A stretch of DNA of 64,000 nt. It comes from Candidatus Poribacteria bacterium (GTDB lineage Bacteria; Poribacteria; WGA-4E; WGA-3G). The notes under the pieces were generated by a model. It ran no database searches. It was not told the origin of the DNA and saw only the letters and a list, made by a program, of their open reading frames with translations. Of this stretch, positions 49,534 to 58,900 are shown in pieces. Location: assembly GCA_022827185.1 (NCBI GenBank), contig JAJDTM010000017.1, forward strand, positions 1 to 64,000. The letters are read 5' to 3'. Position numbers and translations under genes: made by a program. The first letter of the stretch is position 1. Every line of letters begins with the position of its first letter.

Positions 49534-49637
49534 ACAGTTAGGACTTACGTATCTCCTCTTAAAGTCCCCCTGATAAGGGGGATTTAGGGGGTTTAAAATA
49601 TAGAAATTATTGCTTTTGGGGTAAGTCCCAACTGTAA
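49532..49637. mobile_element. MITE-like element with 17-bp terminal inverted repeats
   Basis: Left end TTACAGTTAGGACTTAC (49532-49548) and right end GTAAGTCCCAACTGTAA (49621-49637) are inverted with one mismatch. The ends sit next to TA (TTTA-CAGTTAG...AACTG-TAAT), consistent with a TA target duplication as made by IS630/Tc1-type transposases. The core holds CCCCCTGATAAGGGGG (49566-49581), as at 22626. It carries no gene and is about 106 bases long. Confidence 0.65.
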
Positions 49638-49658
49638 TATTCTTGCCTTACACCCGCA

Positions 49659-51008
49659 CTAACTCAATAACGAAGCGACGAGTGTTTCCATTGTTGGCAC
49701 CGTCCCGACAGCCGGTAGAGATGACATCGCTGCCCAGGTTTCGTAACCACCCTCTTCTGTCAACGCCTTGTCCGTGCAAATATAACCGATATACCCATTC
49801 GCTAAACTGACAAGGAATGTCGGGTTCGCGTTGGATGCAGCCTTGATGTTCATTCCCGTTTCAACAAAAACCTCTCCGGGGAGTGCCACGATCGCTGCCT
49901 CACCAAGCCGTATCACCTGAACAGGAGCAGTCATCTGCGCTGGGAGTTTTGCCAAGCGTTGGCATTCATGCGCGTAAACGTCAACCAGTGCGTGTGGTAT
50001 CGGCTGCCCGACGACCCAACTAAACGGACCTATTTCGTAAGCATCGTAAGTTCCTTGTGGCACAGACAGCACCTGTTCAGCAACTTTAAGGTCTTCGTCG
50101 GTAATTCGTTTGCGTTGGAACGTCAGTGTAGCAAGGGATCCGTTGAGATCAAGTGTGTCGTGCATCTCCATGAACTGCATCTCGGTGATAAAATGTCCCG
50201 CGAGAACGTTCGCCATTTTCACCGCCTGTTGATGTCCGCTCGCCGTCCATTTCGTCTGTCCGCTGAAATCGGTATTATTGATCTGTCCTGATGCGGCGTT
50301 CCAGAGGAGCGAAATACACGTATCTCCCAGATAGTGTCGCATAAGTTTATCAAAGTGCCCAAAATAGTCTGCGGAGAGGGCGCTGCCGTTGTCTGTGCCG
50401 ATGTAGTGGAGCGAAAAATTGGCAACAGCCGAAAGCGGGGTGCCATCATCGGCTTCAACGAACATCATCGCCACCTCTGGATCAATCGTGCCAGTCGGTT
50501 TCACAAGATCTGGATTATTGACACCGGGATTAAAACGGACGGTACCGTCTTTCATGTGCCACCGTCGATTGAAGGTGATACGGTCTTCATTAACACTGGC
50601 AAATCCTACGCGTGCTGGCTGGAGCCGCCATACGGCGAGTTCAACTGCATCGGCGATTTTCAGTGGCACCCACTCGGTATAATCGGTATCCTCGTCCACA
50701 CCGAGTAGGTCGGCGACTGCGACAGCGGTGTGTGTATGTGTCGCGTTCACCATAACGTGTGCTGCAGGGATACCACACCTATCCGCAATGCGTGCTTTAG
50801 CTGCGTCTGCTACCTTCTCTGGTATAGCGATGAGATCGCACGTGACGATTGCGATGCGTGTGGTGCCGTTATCAATGACGACGGCTTTTGCAAAAAGTTC
50901 GTCGTCAACATTTTCAGCGTATCTGGGTCGGAACCCACCTGGGATTCTTGTGTTGAGGGGTGGTGTTATGTTCGCGGTTGCGCTGCCTGCTTTAAGGGTT
51001 GTTTGCAT
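49659..51008 (-). CDS. Neutral/alkaline ceramidase-like protein
   Basis: This 449-residue protein has the N-terminal half of the neutral ceramidase superfamily fold: LKAGSATANITPPLNTRIPGGF, LFAKAVVIDNGTTRIAIVTCDL, VMVNATHTHTA (zinc His), PLSAVANFSLHYIG and ISLLWNAASGQINNTD. It has no obvious signal peptide, unlike secreted ceramidases, so it may be cytoplasmic. I chose the ATG at 51008 (ATAAGGAGACTGATA upstream); the frame runs to 51053. In these bacteria such genes are often near sugar or amine catabolism; the true substrate is not shown. Confidence 0.82.
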   Translation of the reverse strand: MQTTLKAGSATANITPPLNTRIPGGFRPRYAENVDDELFAKAVVIDNGTTRIAIVTCDLIAIPEKVADAAKARIADRCGIPAAHVMVNATHTHTAVAVADLLGVDEDTDYTEWVPLKIADAVELAVWRLQPARVGFASVNEDRITFNRRWHMKDGTVRFNPGVNNPDLVKPTGTIDPEVAMMFVEADDGTPLSAVANFSLHYIGTDNGSALSADYFGHFDKLMRHYLGDTCISLLWNAASGQINNTDFSGQTKWTASGHQQAVKMANVLAGHFITEMQFMEMHDTLDLNGSLATLTFQRKRITDEDLKVAEQVLSVPQGTYDAYEIGPFSWVVGQPIPHALVDVYAHECQRLAKLPAQMTAPVQVIRLGEAAIVALPGEVFVETGMNIKAASNANPTFLVSLANGYIGYICTDKALTEEGGYETWAAMSSLPAVGTVPTMETLVASLLS

Positions 51009-51130
51009 TATCAGTCTCCTTATAGCAAATTCAATTTGAATAGACGCGCTCACTTCTTAAGCAAGTTAGTGAATGGAACTGTGAAAATTCTATGCGTATA
51101 ACTGTCGGAGGCAGACTCATACCGTCGGGC

Positions 51131-51499
51131 TTAATCGGACGGCAGCAGGACGAATAGTCCTTGATTTGAATCTTTTGCAAAAGCTGTGAGATTTGAGTAG
51201 TGGTTTCTTAATATGTTTTCGACGATGTGTGTGGCACAATTCCCTAACCTGATCCAAATTACTTTTGGGGGATGTCCATGAACGGCACTTCTTTTACTGA
51301 AATCTGTGTCTTTTGACACGATAAGGTAATCATTATCGCGGGCATAATCCCATAATTCGGTATCAGTTGCCGTGTTTAACCCAATAGTTTTGACATGTAT
51401 AGAATTAGGGAACAGATCCGCCAGTAGCGTTACCAGTTGGTCCGATAGGTTCTGGTCGAATAGAAGTTTCCATCTGTGATTTTTCCTTGTCCGCAGCAT
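51131..51499 (-). CDS. DUF5615 PIN-like protein (probable toxin)
   Basis: This 122-residue protein has the family pattern WKLLFDQNLSDQLVTLLAD, HVKTIGLNTATDTELWDYAR, DYLIVSKDTDFSKRS and PPKVIWIRLGNCATHIVE. The conserved Asp residues (LFDQN, TDTELWDYA, SKDTDF) form a PIN-like acidic pocket. DUF5615 genes are usually paired with DUF433 genes as toxin-antitoxin-like modules. It starts inside the 3' end of the DUF433 gene, with a 95-base overlap. The N-terminal MLRTRKNHR before WKLLFDQ is a likely extension. The RNase role is family inference. Confidence 0.85.
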   Translation of the reverse strand: MLRTRKNHRWKLLFDQNLSDQLVTLLADLFPNSIHVKTIGLNTATDTELWDYARDNDYLIVSKDTDFSKRSAVHGHPPKVIWIRLGNCATHIVENILRNHYSNLTAFAKDSNQGLFVLLPSD

Positions 51500-51683
51500 A
51501 CGCGAAACAGGCGCGAAGGTCTATCTCAGTTAACTCTGGGAAATCATCAAGGACTTCTGCTACCGTCATGCCGGATGCAAGATATTCGAAAATATCGTAA
51601 ACGGTGATCCGCATTCCTCGAATACAAGGTTGTCCGCTGCGTTTATCTGGTTCAATGGTAATAATCTCTCTATAGTGGTTCAT
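51405..51683 (-). CDS. DUF433 antitoxin-like protein
   Basis: This 92-residue protein reads ITIEPDKRSGQPCIRGMRIT, then VYDIFEYLASGMTVAEVLDD, FPELTEIDLRACFAYAADKE. The GxPxIRGxRITV motif and the following helices are the DUF433 fold (HTH-like, DNA-binding). Usual members end near AYAADKE, so the last 20 residues (METSIRPEPIGPTGNATGGS) are a readthrough extension lying over the toxin start. Together with 51131-51499 it is a full pair. A broken DUF433 copy lies at 62937-63150. Confidence 0.85.
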   Translation of the reverse strand: MNHYREIITIEPDKRSGQPCIRGMRITVYDIFEYLASGMTVAEVLDDFPELTEIDLRACFAYAADKEKSQMETSIRPEPIGPTGNATGGSVP

Positions 51684-51824
51684 TTCCTTACCTCCAAATC
51701 CGAAAAAATTGCGATAGAATTGTAAATAACACTGCGCGTTGTTGCCTCTTAAGTATGCCCGAAATTTTTCTGAATGTCAAGAAAAAGGGCGGAAACTGCG
51801 CTGATGAATATTTTCTGTGTTTTA

Positions 51825-53048
51825 TCATGACTGTAACCTTGGGATGCCGCTTGAGATTTTATGTTCTCGGTCAATACGGAATGGATGAATGTCGAAATCG
51901 GTTTTGCCGTTTCGTGCGAGTTCGCTCATGATACGTCCGACGAGGGCACAAAATTTAAAGCCGTGTCCTGAGAAACCTGCAGCGATCAACACATCCGAGC
52001 AGTGTGGGTGTGCGTCAATAATGAAGTCTTCGTCTGGCGTTTCAGTGTAGAGGCAGACTTCGGCATGCATGGCTTTTCCAAGTTCTGGGAGACGTTCTTG
52101 CACGTAAGCATCTATATGCGCGATGTAATCGGTATCCGGTGTGCGTTGGGGTGTATCGGGGGCGATGACTTGTCCTCTTCCGTGGCGTGCAATTTTTAAA
52201 CCATTTTTACCGAAAGCGGGGATGCCATAGATGAATTCGCCATCAGGCGTTGATTCCATGAAGACGGGGAACCGGTCTGGCTGGAAACGTTTGCTATCTG
52301 TAGGCTGATAGTAGCACACCTGTTGTTTTGTAACTGTGAGCGGAAGATTCAGTTCTGCGAGGAGTTTTCCTGTCCATGCCCCTGCGGTCACAACGACCTT
52401 TCTACCGTGAAACTTTTCATTTTCGGTGTGGACGGTTGGGACATCTGCCTGCCAATCGATGTCGGTTACAGGGGTTTCCTCTCGGACTGTTGCGCCGTGT
52501 TGTTCTGCCAATTGCAAGTGGGTAGAGACGCACTCGGCGGCGCGGAGAAAGCCGGTATCTTTCTGCCAGAGGATCTCCATACCGTCCGTTGCTCGGAATT
52601 GCGGAAAACGTTCTGCTAACTGTGTTGCCTCCCACCACTCGGATTCAACACCTGCGGCATCTAAACTTTGCCGTGCAGCGCGTCCGTATGGGTTTCCCGT
52701 TGCACCGATACCGACACTGCCTGTGATAAACAGCAGTGATTTTCCGGATACCGATTCAAGGTCGCGCCATTCGGTGTAGGCGGTTTTCATCAGTTCGGTG
52801 TAGAACGGTTTATCATAGAAGAAACGGATGATGCGAGTCTCTCCGTGTGAACTGCCGAGGATATGCCCGCGCTCGAACTGTTCTAAAACGAGCACATGAG
52901 CACCCGATTTAGTGAGGTGGTATGCGGTCGCACTCCCCATCCCGCCAGCACCGATGACGATTACATCGTAGATATTTTTAATTGTTCCTTGCGGTTCGGT
53001 AAGGTGGATTTGTGCATTCACGTGCCTTCCCGTATATCCGCCCTCCAC
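51825..53048 (-). CDS. FAD-dependent N-methyl amino acid oxidase (MSOX/SolA-like)
   Basis: This 407-residue flavoprotein has VIVIGAGGMGSATAYHLTKS (FAD Rossmann), VLVLEQFERGHILGSSHGETR with the conserved HGETR, VVVTAGAWTGKLLAEL, and the C-terminal VCLYTETPDEDFIIDAHP with the Cys (of VCLYT) that in monomeric sarcosine oxidase binds FAD covalently, then FSGHGFKFCALVG. It oxidises sarcosine or another N-methyl amino acid to formaldehyde. The start is a GTG at 53048 or a GTG at 53021; the first 25 residues are encoded by a dispersed repeat (52987-53062), so the true start may be near residue 26. A creatininase-family gene lies close by. Confidence 0.85.
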   Translation of the reverse strand: MEGGYTGRHVNAQIHLTEPQGTIKNIYDVIVIGAGGMGSATAYHLTKSGAHVLVLEQFERGHILGSSHGETRIIRFFYDKPFYTELMKTAYTEWRDLESVSGKSLLFITGSVGIGATGNPYGRAARQSLDAAGVESEWWEATQLAERFPQFRATDGMEILWQKDTGFLRAAECVSTHLQLAEQHGATVREETPVTDIDWQADVPTVHTENEKFHGRKVVVTAGAWTGKLLAELNLPLTVTKQQVCYYQPTDSKRFQPDRFPVFMESTPDGEFIYGIPAFGKNGLKIARHGRGQVIAPDTPQRTPDTDYIAHIDAYVQERLPELGKAMHAEVCLYTETPDEDFIIDAHPHCSDVLIAAGFSGHGFKFCALVGRIMSELARNGKTDFDIHPFRIDREHKISSGIPRLQS

Positions 53049-53062
53049 TACGTTACGGGCTA
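52987..53062. repeat. Dispersed repeat, copy 2 (inside the FAD-oxidase 5' end)
   Basis: Blocks CCTTGCGGTTCGGT and CCGTATATCCG match copy 1 at 39122-39200 with nearly equal spacing, followed by CCTCCACTACGTTACGG. Here the sequence lies across the start of the FAD-oxidase reading frame and the gap before the next gene. Confidence 0.75.
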
Positions 53063-53064
53063 CT

Positions 53065-53838
53065 TCATCGTTTAAAACCTTCGTGATATGGGAATGGATT
53101 CGGCACGGTGGTAAAATTTTGGTGCCGGTCTTCGCCGCGCAGTAGAATCGGTTTCCACGGACGTTTCAGTGAATTATCCTCTGCCTGCCTCACTGTTGGC
53201 GGAATATATCGAATTGTCAATCCGCATCGCCTACGCGTAGAGTGATTCGGTAGACTTCCATGGATTATCTGACCGTGATGGATAGACATCTCACCCGCCT
53301 TCAGGACAAGATCGACGACAGTCTCTGCTTCCGCTTCGGTGACTCGAACTTCCTGATTGATGCTTAACAGATTGCCTTCCTGTTCAGATGTTCCGTGCTC
53401 TTGTATGCCGCGCTGATGGCTTCCGGGGATCACCTGCATACAGCCGTTGCCTGTGTCGCTATCATCTATAGCGTACCAAGCGGTAACTGCATCTGGTGGC
53501 TCAAGTCCCCAGTAGGTCACGTCTTGGTGCCATGCGACGAATTTTTCACGGGGTCCGTACTTACAGAAGAAGTGCGTGGCTAACAGCATCACATCCGGTC
53601 CGATGAGTGCTTCAATGACATCAACGATTTTGGGGTGGGTTGCGAGGTCCCAAATAAATTGATAGTCAAAGTGCCAATCAATGAGACCGATTTCACATTT
53701 CTCTGCACCGACTTCGGCTTCTAATGCATCATATTCTTTACGGAAGTGTAAAGCTTCGGCACTTTCAGAAATGTGGATGCCGGTCAGGAATCCGTCTTTT
53801 CGGTAATTTTCAAGGAGTCGTCCATTTATTGTGTCCAT
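53065..53838 (-). CDS. Phytanoyl-CoA dioxygenase-family protein, canonical iron site
   Basis: This 257-residue Fe(II)/2-oxoglutarate oxygenase has the canonical iron motif: WHQD (His104, Asp106) and the distal His193 (IIHGSLPNHS), with RRR at 202-204 for 2-oxoglutarate. GCMQVIPGSHQRG is the usual loop. It contrasts with the twin copies at 28809 and 29730, which lack the Asp. It is between the creatininase-family and FAD-oxidase genes in one leftward operon, which suggests joint degradation of a methylated or N-containing compound. That pathway is inference. Confidence 0.88.
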   Translation of the reverse strand: MDTINGRLLENYRKDGFLTGIHISESAEALHFRKEYDALEAEVGAEKCEIGLIDWHFDYQFIWDLATHPKIVDVIEALIGPDVMLLATHFFCKYGPREKFVAWHQDVTYWGLEPPDAVTAWYAIDDSDTGNGCMQVIPGSHQRGIQEHGTSEQEGNLLSINQEVRVTEAEAETVVDLVLKAGEMSIHHGQIIHGSLPNHSTRRRCGLTIRYIPPTVRQAEDNSLKRPWKPILLRGEDRHQNFTTVPNPFPYHEGFKR

Positions 53839-53851
53839 GTGATGTCCTCCC

Positions 53852-54739
53852 TTACGGAAGTTCCGGAAGTTTGCACTGTCGAAACCATTGTGAATCTTCC
53901 GGTGGTGATTCGTTTGGATCTTTCATCGTCTCAAAGGTCTTCAAGGCAGGGGATACGGTTTCTGTCCATATCTGTTCGACTTCCTCGAAAGTTACAGGTT
54001 GGCGTTCAGTAATGTTTTGCTGTGCGTAAGCCTCCAATAATTCCTGCATCTTTTTTCCGAGCCATTCGATTTCGTCGTTCACCATACGCTCGCCGATGCG
54101 CCGGTCGGAGTCGGGAGCGTTTGACCCCATAGCGAAGTGTGGTCCTTCTGCGTCTGCTGCGGGCATCCGCGACATATCAACACACTCCGGCTCTAATGCC
54201 CAGAGGAGTGAAGTTTCGACTCTGCCGGCATGGTCGCCCCCGTTGCCCTGATGATCGAATCCTGGCGTATTTGCTTCAAAGTCGGGAAGTCCGTAGAGTT
54301 GCATGGCGAAATGCGGTTGGATTAGCGATAGAAGTGTCTTGAGGTCTTGCCAATTGGGTCCATAGTGTCCTGTGAGGAAAATAGCGGCGTGAAATCCGAG
54401 CGCATCGGCAGCACGGACGTGATAGCAGACGTTTTTGAAATGTTGCCATGCCGGCATTGCTGTGAGCCAGCTGCGCGCTTCGCCGACATTCCGATATGCC
54501 CAATTCGCATACATGCCGTGCTCATGGATATGCCAGTAATCGGGCGGCGCGACGATGCCGCCGTGCGTATGTGCGGCACGACAAGCAATGCCGTGTGCTT
54601 TGAGTGCGTCGAGTCCTACCGTATTTTGGGGACCATGTGGTTCACAGAGTCCGTAGGTAAAATAGACGGCGGGACATTCGTTGAATGCTGTTTCTAATTC
54701 GTCAGGGAACATCCGTTCCCAGCGTACCTCTTTTCGCAT
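53852..54739 (-). CDS. Creatininase-family amidohydrolase
   Basis: This 295-residue protein of the creatininase/formamide hydrolase family has VYFTYGLCEPHGPQNTVGLD (metal Glu, His and Asp), APPDYWHIHEHGMYANWAY, AIFLTGHYGPNW and GRVETSLLWALEP (Glu). Residue pattern and spacing fit metal-dependent amide hydrolases; the substrate may be a creatinine- or formamide-like compound. I chose the ATG at 54739 (AAGGAAATCCCA upstream); the frame is open to 54769. It leads the operon with the oxygenase and FAD oxidase. Confidence 0.87.
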   Translation of the reverse strand: MRKEVRWERMFPDELETAFNECPAVYFTYGLCEPHGPQNTVGLDALKAHGIACRAAHTHGGIVAPPDYWHIHEHGMYANWAYRNVGEARSWLTAMPAWQHFKNVCYHVRAADALGFHAAIFLTGHYGPNWQDLKTLLSLIQPHFAMQLYGLPDFEANTPGFDHQGNGGDHAGRVETSLLWALEPECVDMSRMPAADAEGPHFAMGSNAPDSDRRIGERMVNDEIEWLGKKMQELLEAYAQQNITERQPVTFEEVEQIWTETVSPALKTFETMKDPNESPPEDSQWFRQCKLPELP

Positions 54740-54822
54740 TGGGATTTCCTTTTCGATGGTTTTGACCAAACAACTCGTGCCTTAACATTTATAACGGAGT
54801 CGAGTTGTTTGGCCAAAGTTTA

Positions 54823-54907
54823 GTGGTGGTTGGTTAATGGTTAATGGTGGTTGGTCAAGAAACCTCTTACCATTAACCAATAACTATTAACCATTAACTA
54901 ATAACCA
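54823..54907. repeat. Heptamer-repeat hairpin island reaching into the DnaJ gene end
   Basis: The left arm (about 54823-54855) has GGTTAATGGTTAATGG and GGTGGTTGG words. The right arm (about 54868-54907) has CCATTAACCAATAAC and TATTAACCATTAAC words. It is the same design as 29625-29719 but with TTAATGG/CCATTAA heptamers. The DnaJ-gene stop (54894-54896) and last codons lie inside it. Confidence 0.8.
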
Positions 54908-55757
54908 TGTTCAGTCGTTGGCAAATCTTTTTGGCACCGGTGAGACGGGGTTGCAGTTCAAATGCCATTTTCAGAACGATGCGTGCTTCTGGAAGTTGAT
55001 CGATTTCAACATAAAATTCAGCGATTTTTTTGTACATCCATGCCGTCTCTCGTTTCGGGAGTTTTAACGCTTGGATTTTCGTCAACGGAATGTAACACCT
55101 TTGGTCATAACCTTCAACGCTAAAGTGGTAGAGGTAGATGCGTTTGAGGCGTTCTTTAACTTCTCGAATAAAGTGTTTGAAACAGGGACGTTTTGATTCA
55201 GCGGACAGTAAGGATTCATAAAGCAGCATCGCTTGTTCGATTTTTCGGTGTCGCTCAAGTGCGGAAGACGCGTCTCCATTAGAAAATCCGAGTTTCTGGT
55301 ATGCTTCGGCGATGAGGAATTCGCAGTCTCGACTCTCTTCGTAACTCAGGAAATCATCAATGCACCACTCTTCTCCTGCCGCTTCGGAATGGTGGCACAA
55401 CTGTTCATACATAGAAACGCCGGTTTCGTAATTTTGACGGAGTAGTGCGTGCAACAGCAATTCTAACTTAGCGTAGTTCTGGTCAAGTCTATTGAGTCTG
55501 TCGAAGTACGCTTCTTGTGATTTCTGCTGTCGTTCAATCGTCTGTAATGTCCGATCGTAATCAGATTTCTGTTTTTTGTCATAGAGTGTGTTATAGGCAT
55601 TACAGATTTCGCGGAACATCTTTTCTGCAAAAGCGGTCTGCTCCGGATTTTTATCGGGATGGTAGCGTTTAGCGAGTTTCCGAAATGCGCCCTGTATCTC
55701 GCGAGCGGTAGCATCCCGCTCGATTTCTAAGATTTGATAGTAATCTGGAATTTGCAT
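54894..55757 (-). CDS. DnaJ-domain protein
   Basis: This 287-residue protein has a J domain at the N-terminus (residues 5-70: YYQILEIERDATAREIQGAF, KLAKRYHPDKNPEQ with the HPD tripeptide, FREICNAYNTLYDKKQKSDYDR). After that a helical, TPR-like region (about 90-280: LLLHALLRQNYETGVSMYEQ and following) takes the place of the usual G/F and zinc regions. So it is a specialised Hsp70 co-chaperone, not DnaJ itself. No signal peptide or anchor is seen. The last five residues come from the repeat island. A promoter-like pair is at 55788-55819. Confidence 0.85.
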   Translation of the reverse strand: MQIPDYYQILEIERDATAREIQGAFRKLAKRYHPDKNPEQTAFAEKMFREICNAYNTLYDKKQKSDYDRTLQTIERQQKSQEAYFDRLNRLDQNYAKLELLLHALLRQNYETGVSMYEQLCHHSEAAGEEWCIDDFLSYEESRDCEFLIAEAYQKLGFSNGDASSALERHRKIEQAMLLYESLLSAESKRPCFKHFIREVKERLKRIYLYHFSVEGYDQRCYIPLTKIQALKLPKRETAWMYKKIAEFYVEIDQLPEARIVLKMAFELQPRLTGAKKICQRLNMVIS

Positions 55758-55787
55758 TGTAAATACGACGTTTTTGATAGATACAGT

Positions 55788-55819
55788 ATTATAATTCCAC
55801 AGATTCCAGAATTTGTCAA
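55788..55819 (-). promoter_or_regulatory. Weak promoter for the DnaJ-domain gene
   Basis: On the minus strand TTGACA (55814-55819) and TATAAT (55788-55793). The 20-base spacer is longer than ideal, so confidence is limited even though both boxes are perfect. Confidence 0.45.
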
Positions 55820-55916
55820 GCAGAAATTCGGGGAGTGAAGTTCGGAGGTATTGAAGTAAATGTGGGTTGGATTGGGCGGTAGAGGACCAAAACCCATAAA
55901 CGGGTGGGATCCGGGT

Positions 55917-58900
55917 TTATAGAGCTTCGCGTAGGAAGCGTGCGGTGTGCGATTCTTGAACCTTTGCGACCTTTTCTGGTGTGCCCATCGCAACGACATT
56001 TCCGCCACCTTTGCTGCCCTCCGGTCCCAAGTCGATGATCCAGTCTGCGGATTTGATGACATCGATGTTGTGTTCAACGGCGATGATTGTATTCCCTGCA
56101 TCGACGAGTCGGTTCAGGACTTTGAGAAGTTTTTGGATGTCGTCAAAGTGGAGGCCTGTCGTCGGTTCGTCCATGATATAAAGCGTTGAACCGGTTTGGC
56201 GACGCGCTAACTCTTTCGCGAGTTTGACGCGCTGTGCCTCACCACCGGAGAGGGTCGTCGCTGATTGCCCTAATTGGATGTAGCCCAACCCGACATCCGC
56301 TAACATCTGGAGGGTTCGGCAGATACGTGAACTTTCACTGAAGAATGTGAGTGCCTCATCTACCGTCATATCTAAGACTTCGGCGATATTTTTCCCATTA
56401 TAACGGATTTCAAGCGTATCTATATTGTAACCGGTGCTATTACACGCTTCACACGGCATCCAGACATCCGGCAGAAAATGCATCTCGACGCGATTGAAGC
56501 GGTGCCCTTCGCAGACGTGGCACTGCCCAGCAGCGAGGTTGAAACTGAACATACCGATACCAAATCCGCGTATCTTTGCATCGTGTTGCTCGGCGAAGAG
56601 TTCACGAATTTTCGTAAACAGGTCAGTATAAGTAGCAGGATTAGAGCGCGGTGTTTCACCGATCGCCTTCTGGTCTACGTTGATGAGCCGCTTGATATGG
56701 CTAACACCGCGGATGCTTTCATACTCCGGTAACCCGTAGTCGTTATATATGGGTTCCCACTGGCTGTCGCTGATATGGTGAGTATAACGATGATCTTCGG
56801 CATCGCCGGTTTTGATAGAACTACGACTTTCAAGTGCTGGTTTTAATGTGCCTTCAACGAGTGAGCTTTTTCCGCATCCGGAAACGCCGGTTACGCAGGT
56901 GAGGGTGCCGAGCGGAATCTTAACATCAATGTCTTTGAGGTTGTTCGTTTTCGCACCGGATATTGCCAACTGTTTGCCTGTCCCTTTACGTCGCGTTTTT
57001 GGAACAGGGATTTCTACTTCATTGGAGAGGTAGGCTTGCGTCAATGATTTATGGCTCTCGACGCTCGGTGCTCGGCTCTCGGAAACCTCTTTGCCTTCTA
57101 TAGCGAAGGTGTCCGGTGTACCCGTAGCGACAATCTCACCACCTGCTTTGCCTGCCTTAGGTCCGAAGTCAATCACATGGTCGGAGGCTAATATTGTATC
57201 GCGATCGTGTTCAACGACGAGGACGCTGTTGCCGATATCACGGAGTTCCTTGAGCGCGTTGATGAGACGTTCTTGATCGCGCGGGTGTAGCCCGATGCTC
57301 GGTTCGTCGAGGATATAGGTTACGCCGGTGAGACCGCTGCCGAGTTGACTTGCGAGTTGGATTCTACGCATTTCGCCGCCCGAAAGCGTCGGTGCGCCAC
57401 GGTCTAATGCGAGGTAACCGAGCCCGATATCTTCTAAGAACTGAAGGCGTATCTGAATTTGATGGAGGACTTCGGCTTCAAATTCAGGCGAGGTATGTAC
57501 ATGAAGTGCAGGATGTGTGGCTCTGGAGGTTGACACCCCTTTCGCGACAGAAGGATCCGCTTTACCGTTTTGTGTGTCATTGCCGACTTGCGCTTCAGGA
57601 CAATCCAATGGCTTCGCCATCTGATTTTCCGCAATCTGTTTCAGCCGGACATTGAAGAACGCAATGATTTCGGTAATTGACATTTCCATCAATTCGGCGA
57701 TGGTTGTATCTTCAAACATGACACAGCTCGGAAAGGGTTTCAGACGTGTACCTTGACATTGGTTGCATGCGTTGTGGGGTGGGTGTAAATTCCTACCGCG
57801 TCCGTCGCAGAAGTCGCACGCGCCGACTTTGTTGTTAAAGGAGAAGTGGCGCGGTGTCAACTGTGCGAAGTTATTGCCGCAGGAGGCACACATCGCGTGT
57901 TCACTGAAGAATTTTTTATCTGTCGTCTCCGCCTCTGGTTTTTCCGTGGTTTTCTGTTTGGATCGGTTGTTTCTCGTGGATGCACGAGCGGTGGCGCGCG
58001 TTTTTTGAATGAGTACGAACCCACCGCTTTGGAGGAGTGCTAACTCGACGGCTTCCGTAAATCGCGCCTTTTCTTCGTCAACGAGTTCGACGCGATCAAT
58101 GACGATAAAAATTTCATGGCGAATACCTCTGCTGAGTTTAGGAACTTCATCAAGTCTGTGAATTTCGCCATCAATTTGGACGCGTGCAAAACCTGCGCGT
58201 TGCAATCGACTGAATACATCTGCGTAATCCTCGTTTCCCTTCAGCCCATAAGCGGATTCATTGGCGTTGATGTCAATGATTTTACCCCTTGTTATGCCTT
58301 CGTCAGTTTCTGGGAAAAGCATAAAGTTTGTGAGAGGGGCGAGAACATCTACCCGCTCTTGAGGGAGCATTTCAAAAACCTGTTGTGTTATTTGTTCGGC
58401 ACTCTGCGGTTGGACCTCTTCATAGCAATCGGGACAGTAGGGTTTACCCCATCTGGCGTAAAGCGTTCGGAGTCCGTCATGTATTTCGGTGATTGTTGCG
58501 ACCGTTGAGCGTGGGTTTTGACCTGCGTTTGCATGCGAAATTGCGATAGCAGGTGAAAGTCCTTCGATTTTTGAGACTTTCGGTTTCTCCATCTGTCCTA
58601 TAAACTGACGCGCATAGGTGCTGAGTGTCTCGATATAGCGCCGCTGTCCTTCGGCGTAGATGGTATCAAGTGCGAGCGAGGTTTTTCCAGAGCCGCTGAC
58701 ACCTGTCAACGCCGTCATTTTCCGATGCGGGATATCGATGTCAACATTTTTGAGGTTATTTTCGGTAGCACCTTGCACAGCGATTGCTGTTCGTTCTTCG
58801 TGTGTTTGTCCGAGTGCGTAAGCAAGTTCAGGTTCCTTGAGTCGTTGCTTGGCATCACGCCAGATATCGAAATCACCGCGGAGTGCTTGTCCGGTGTAAG

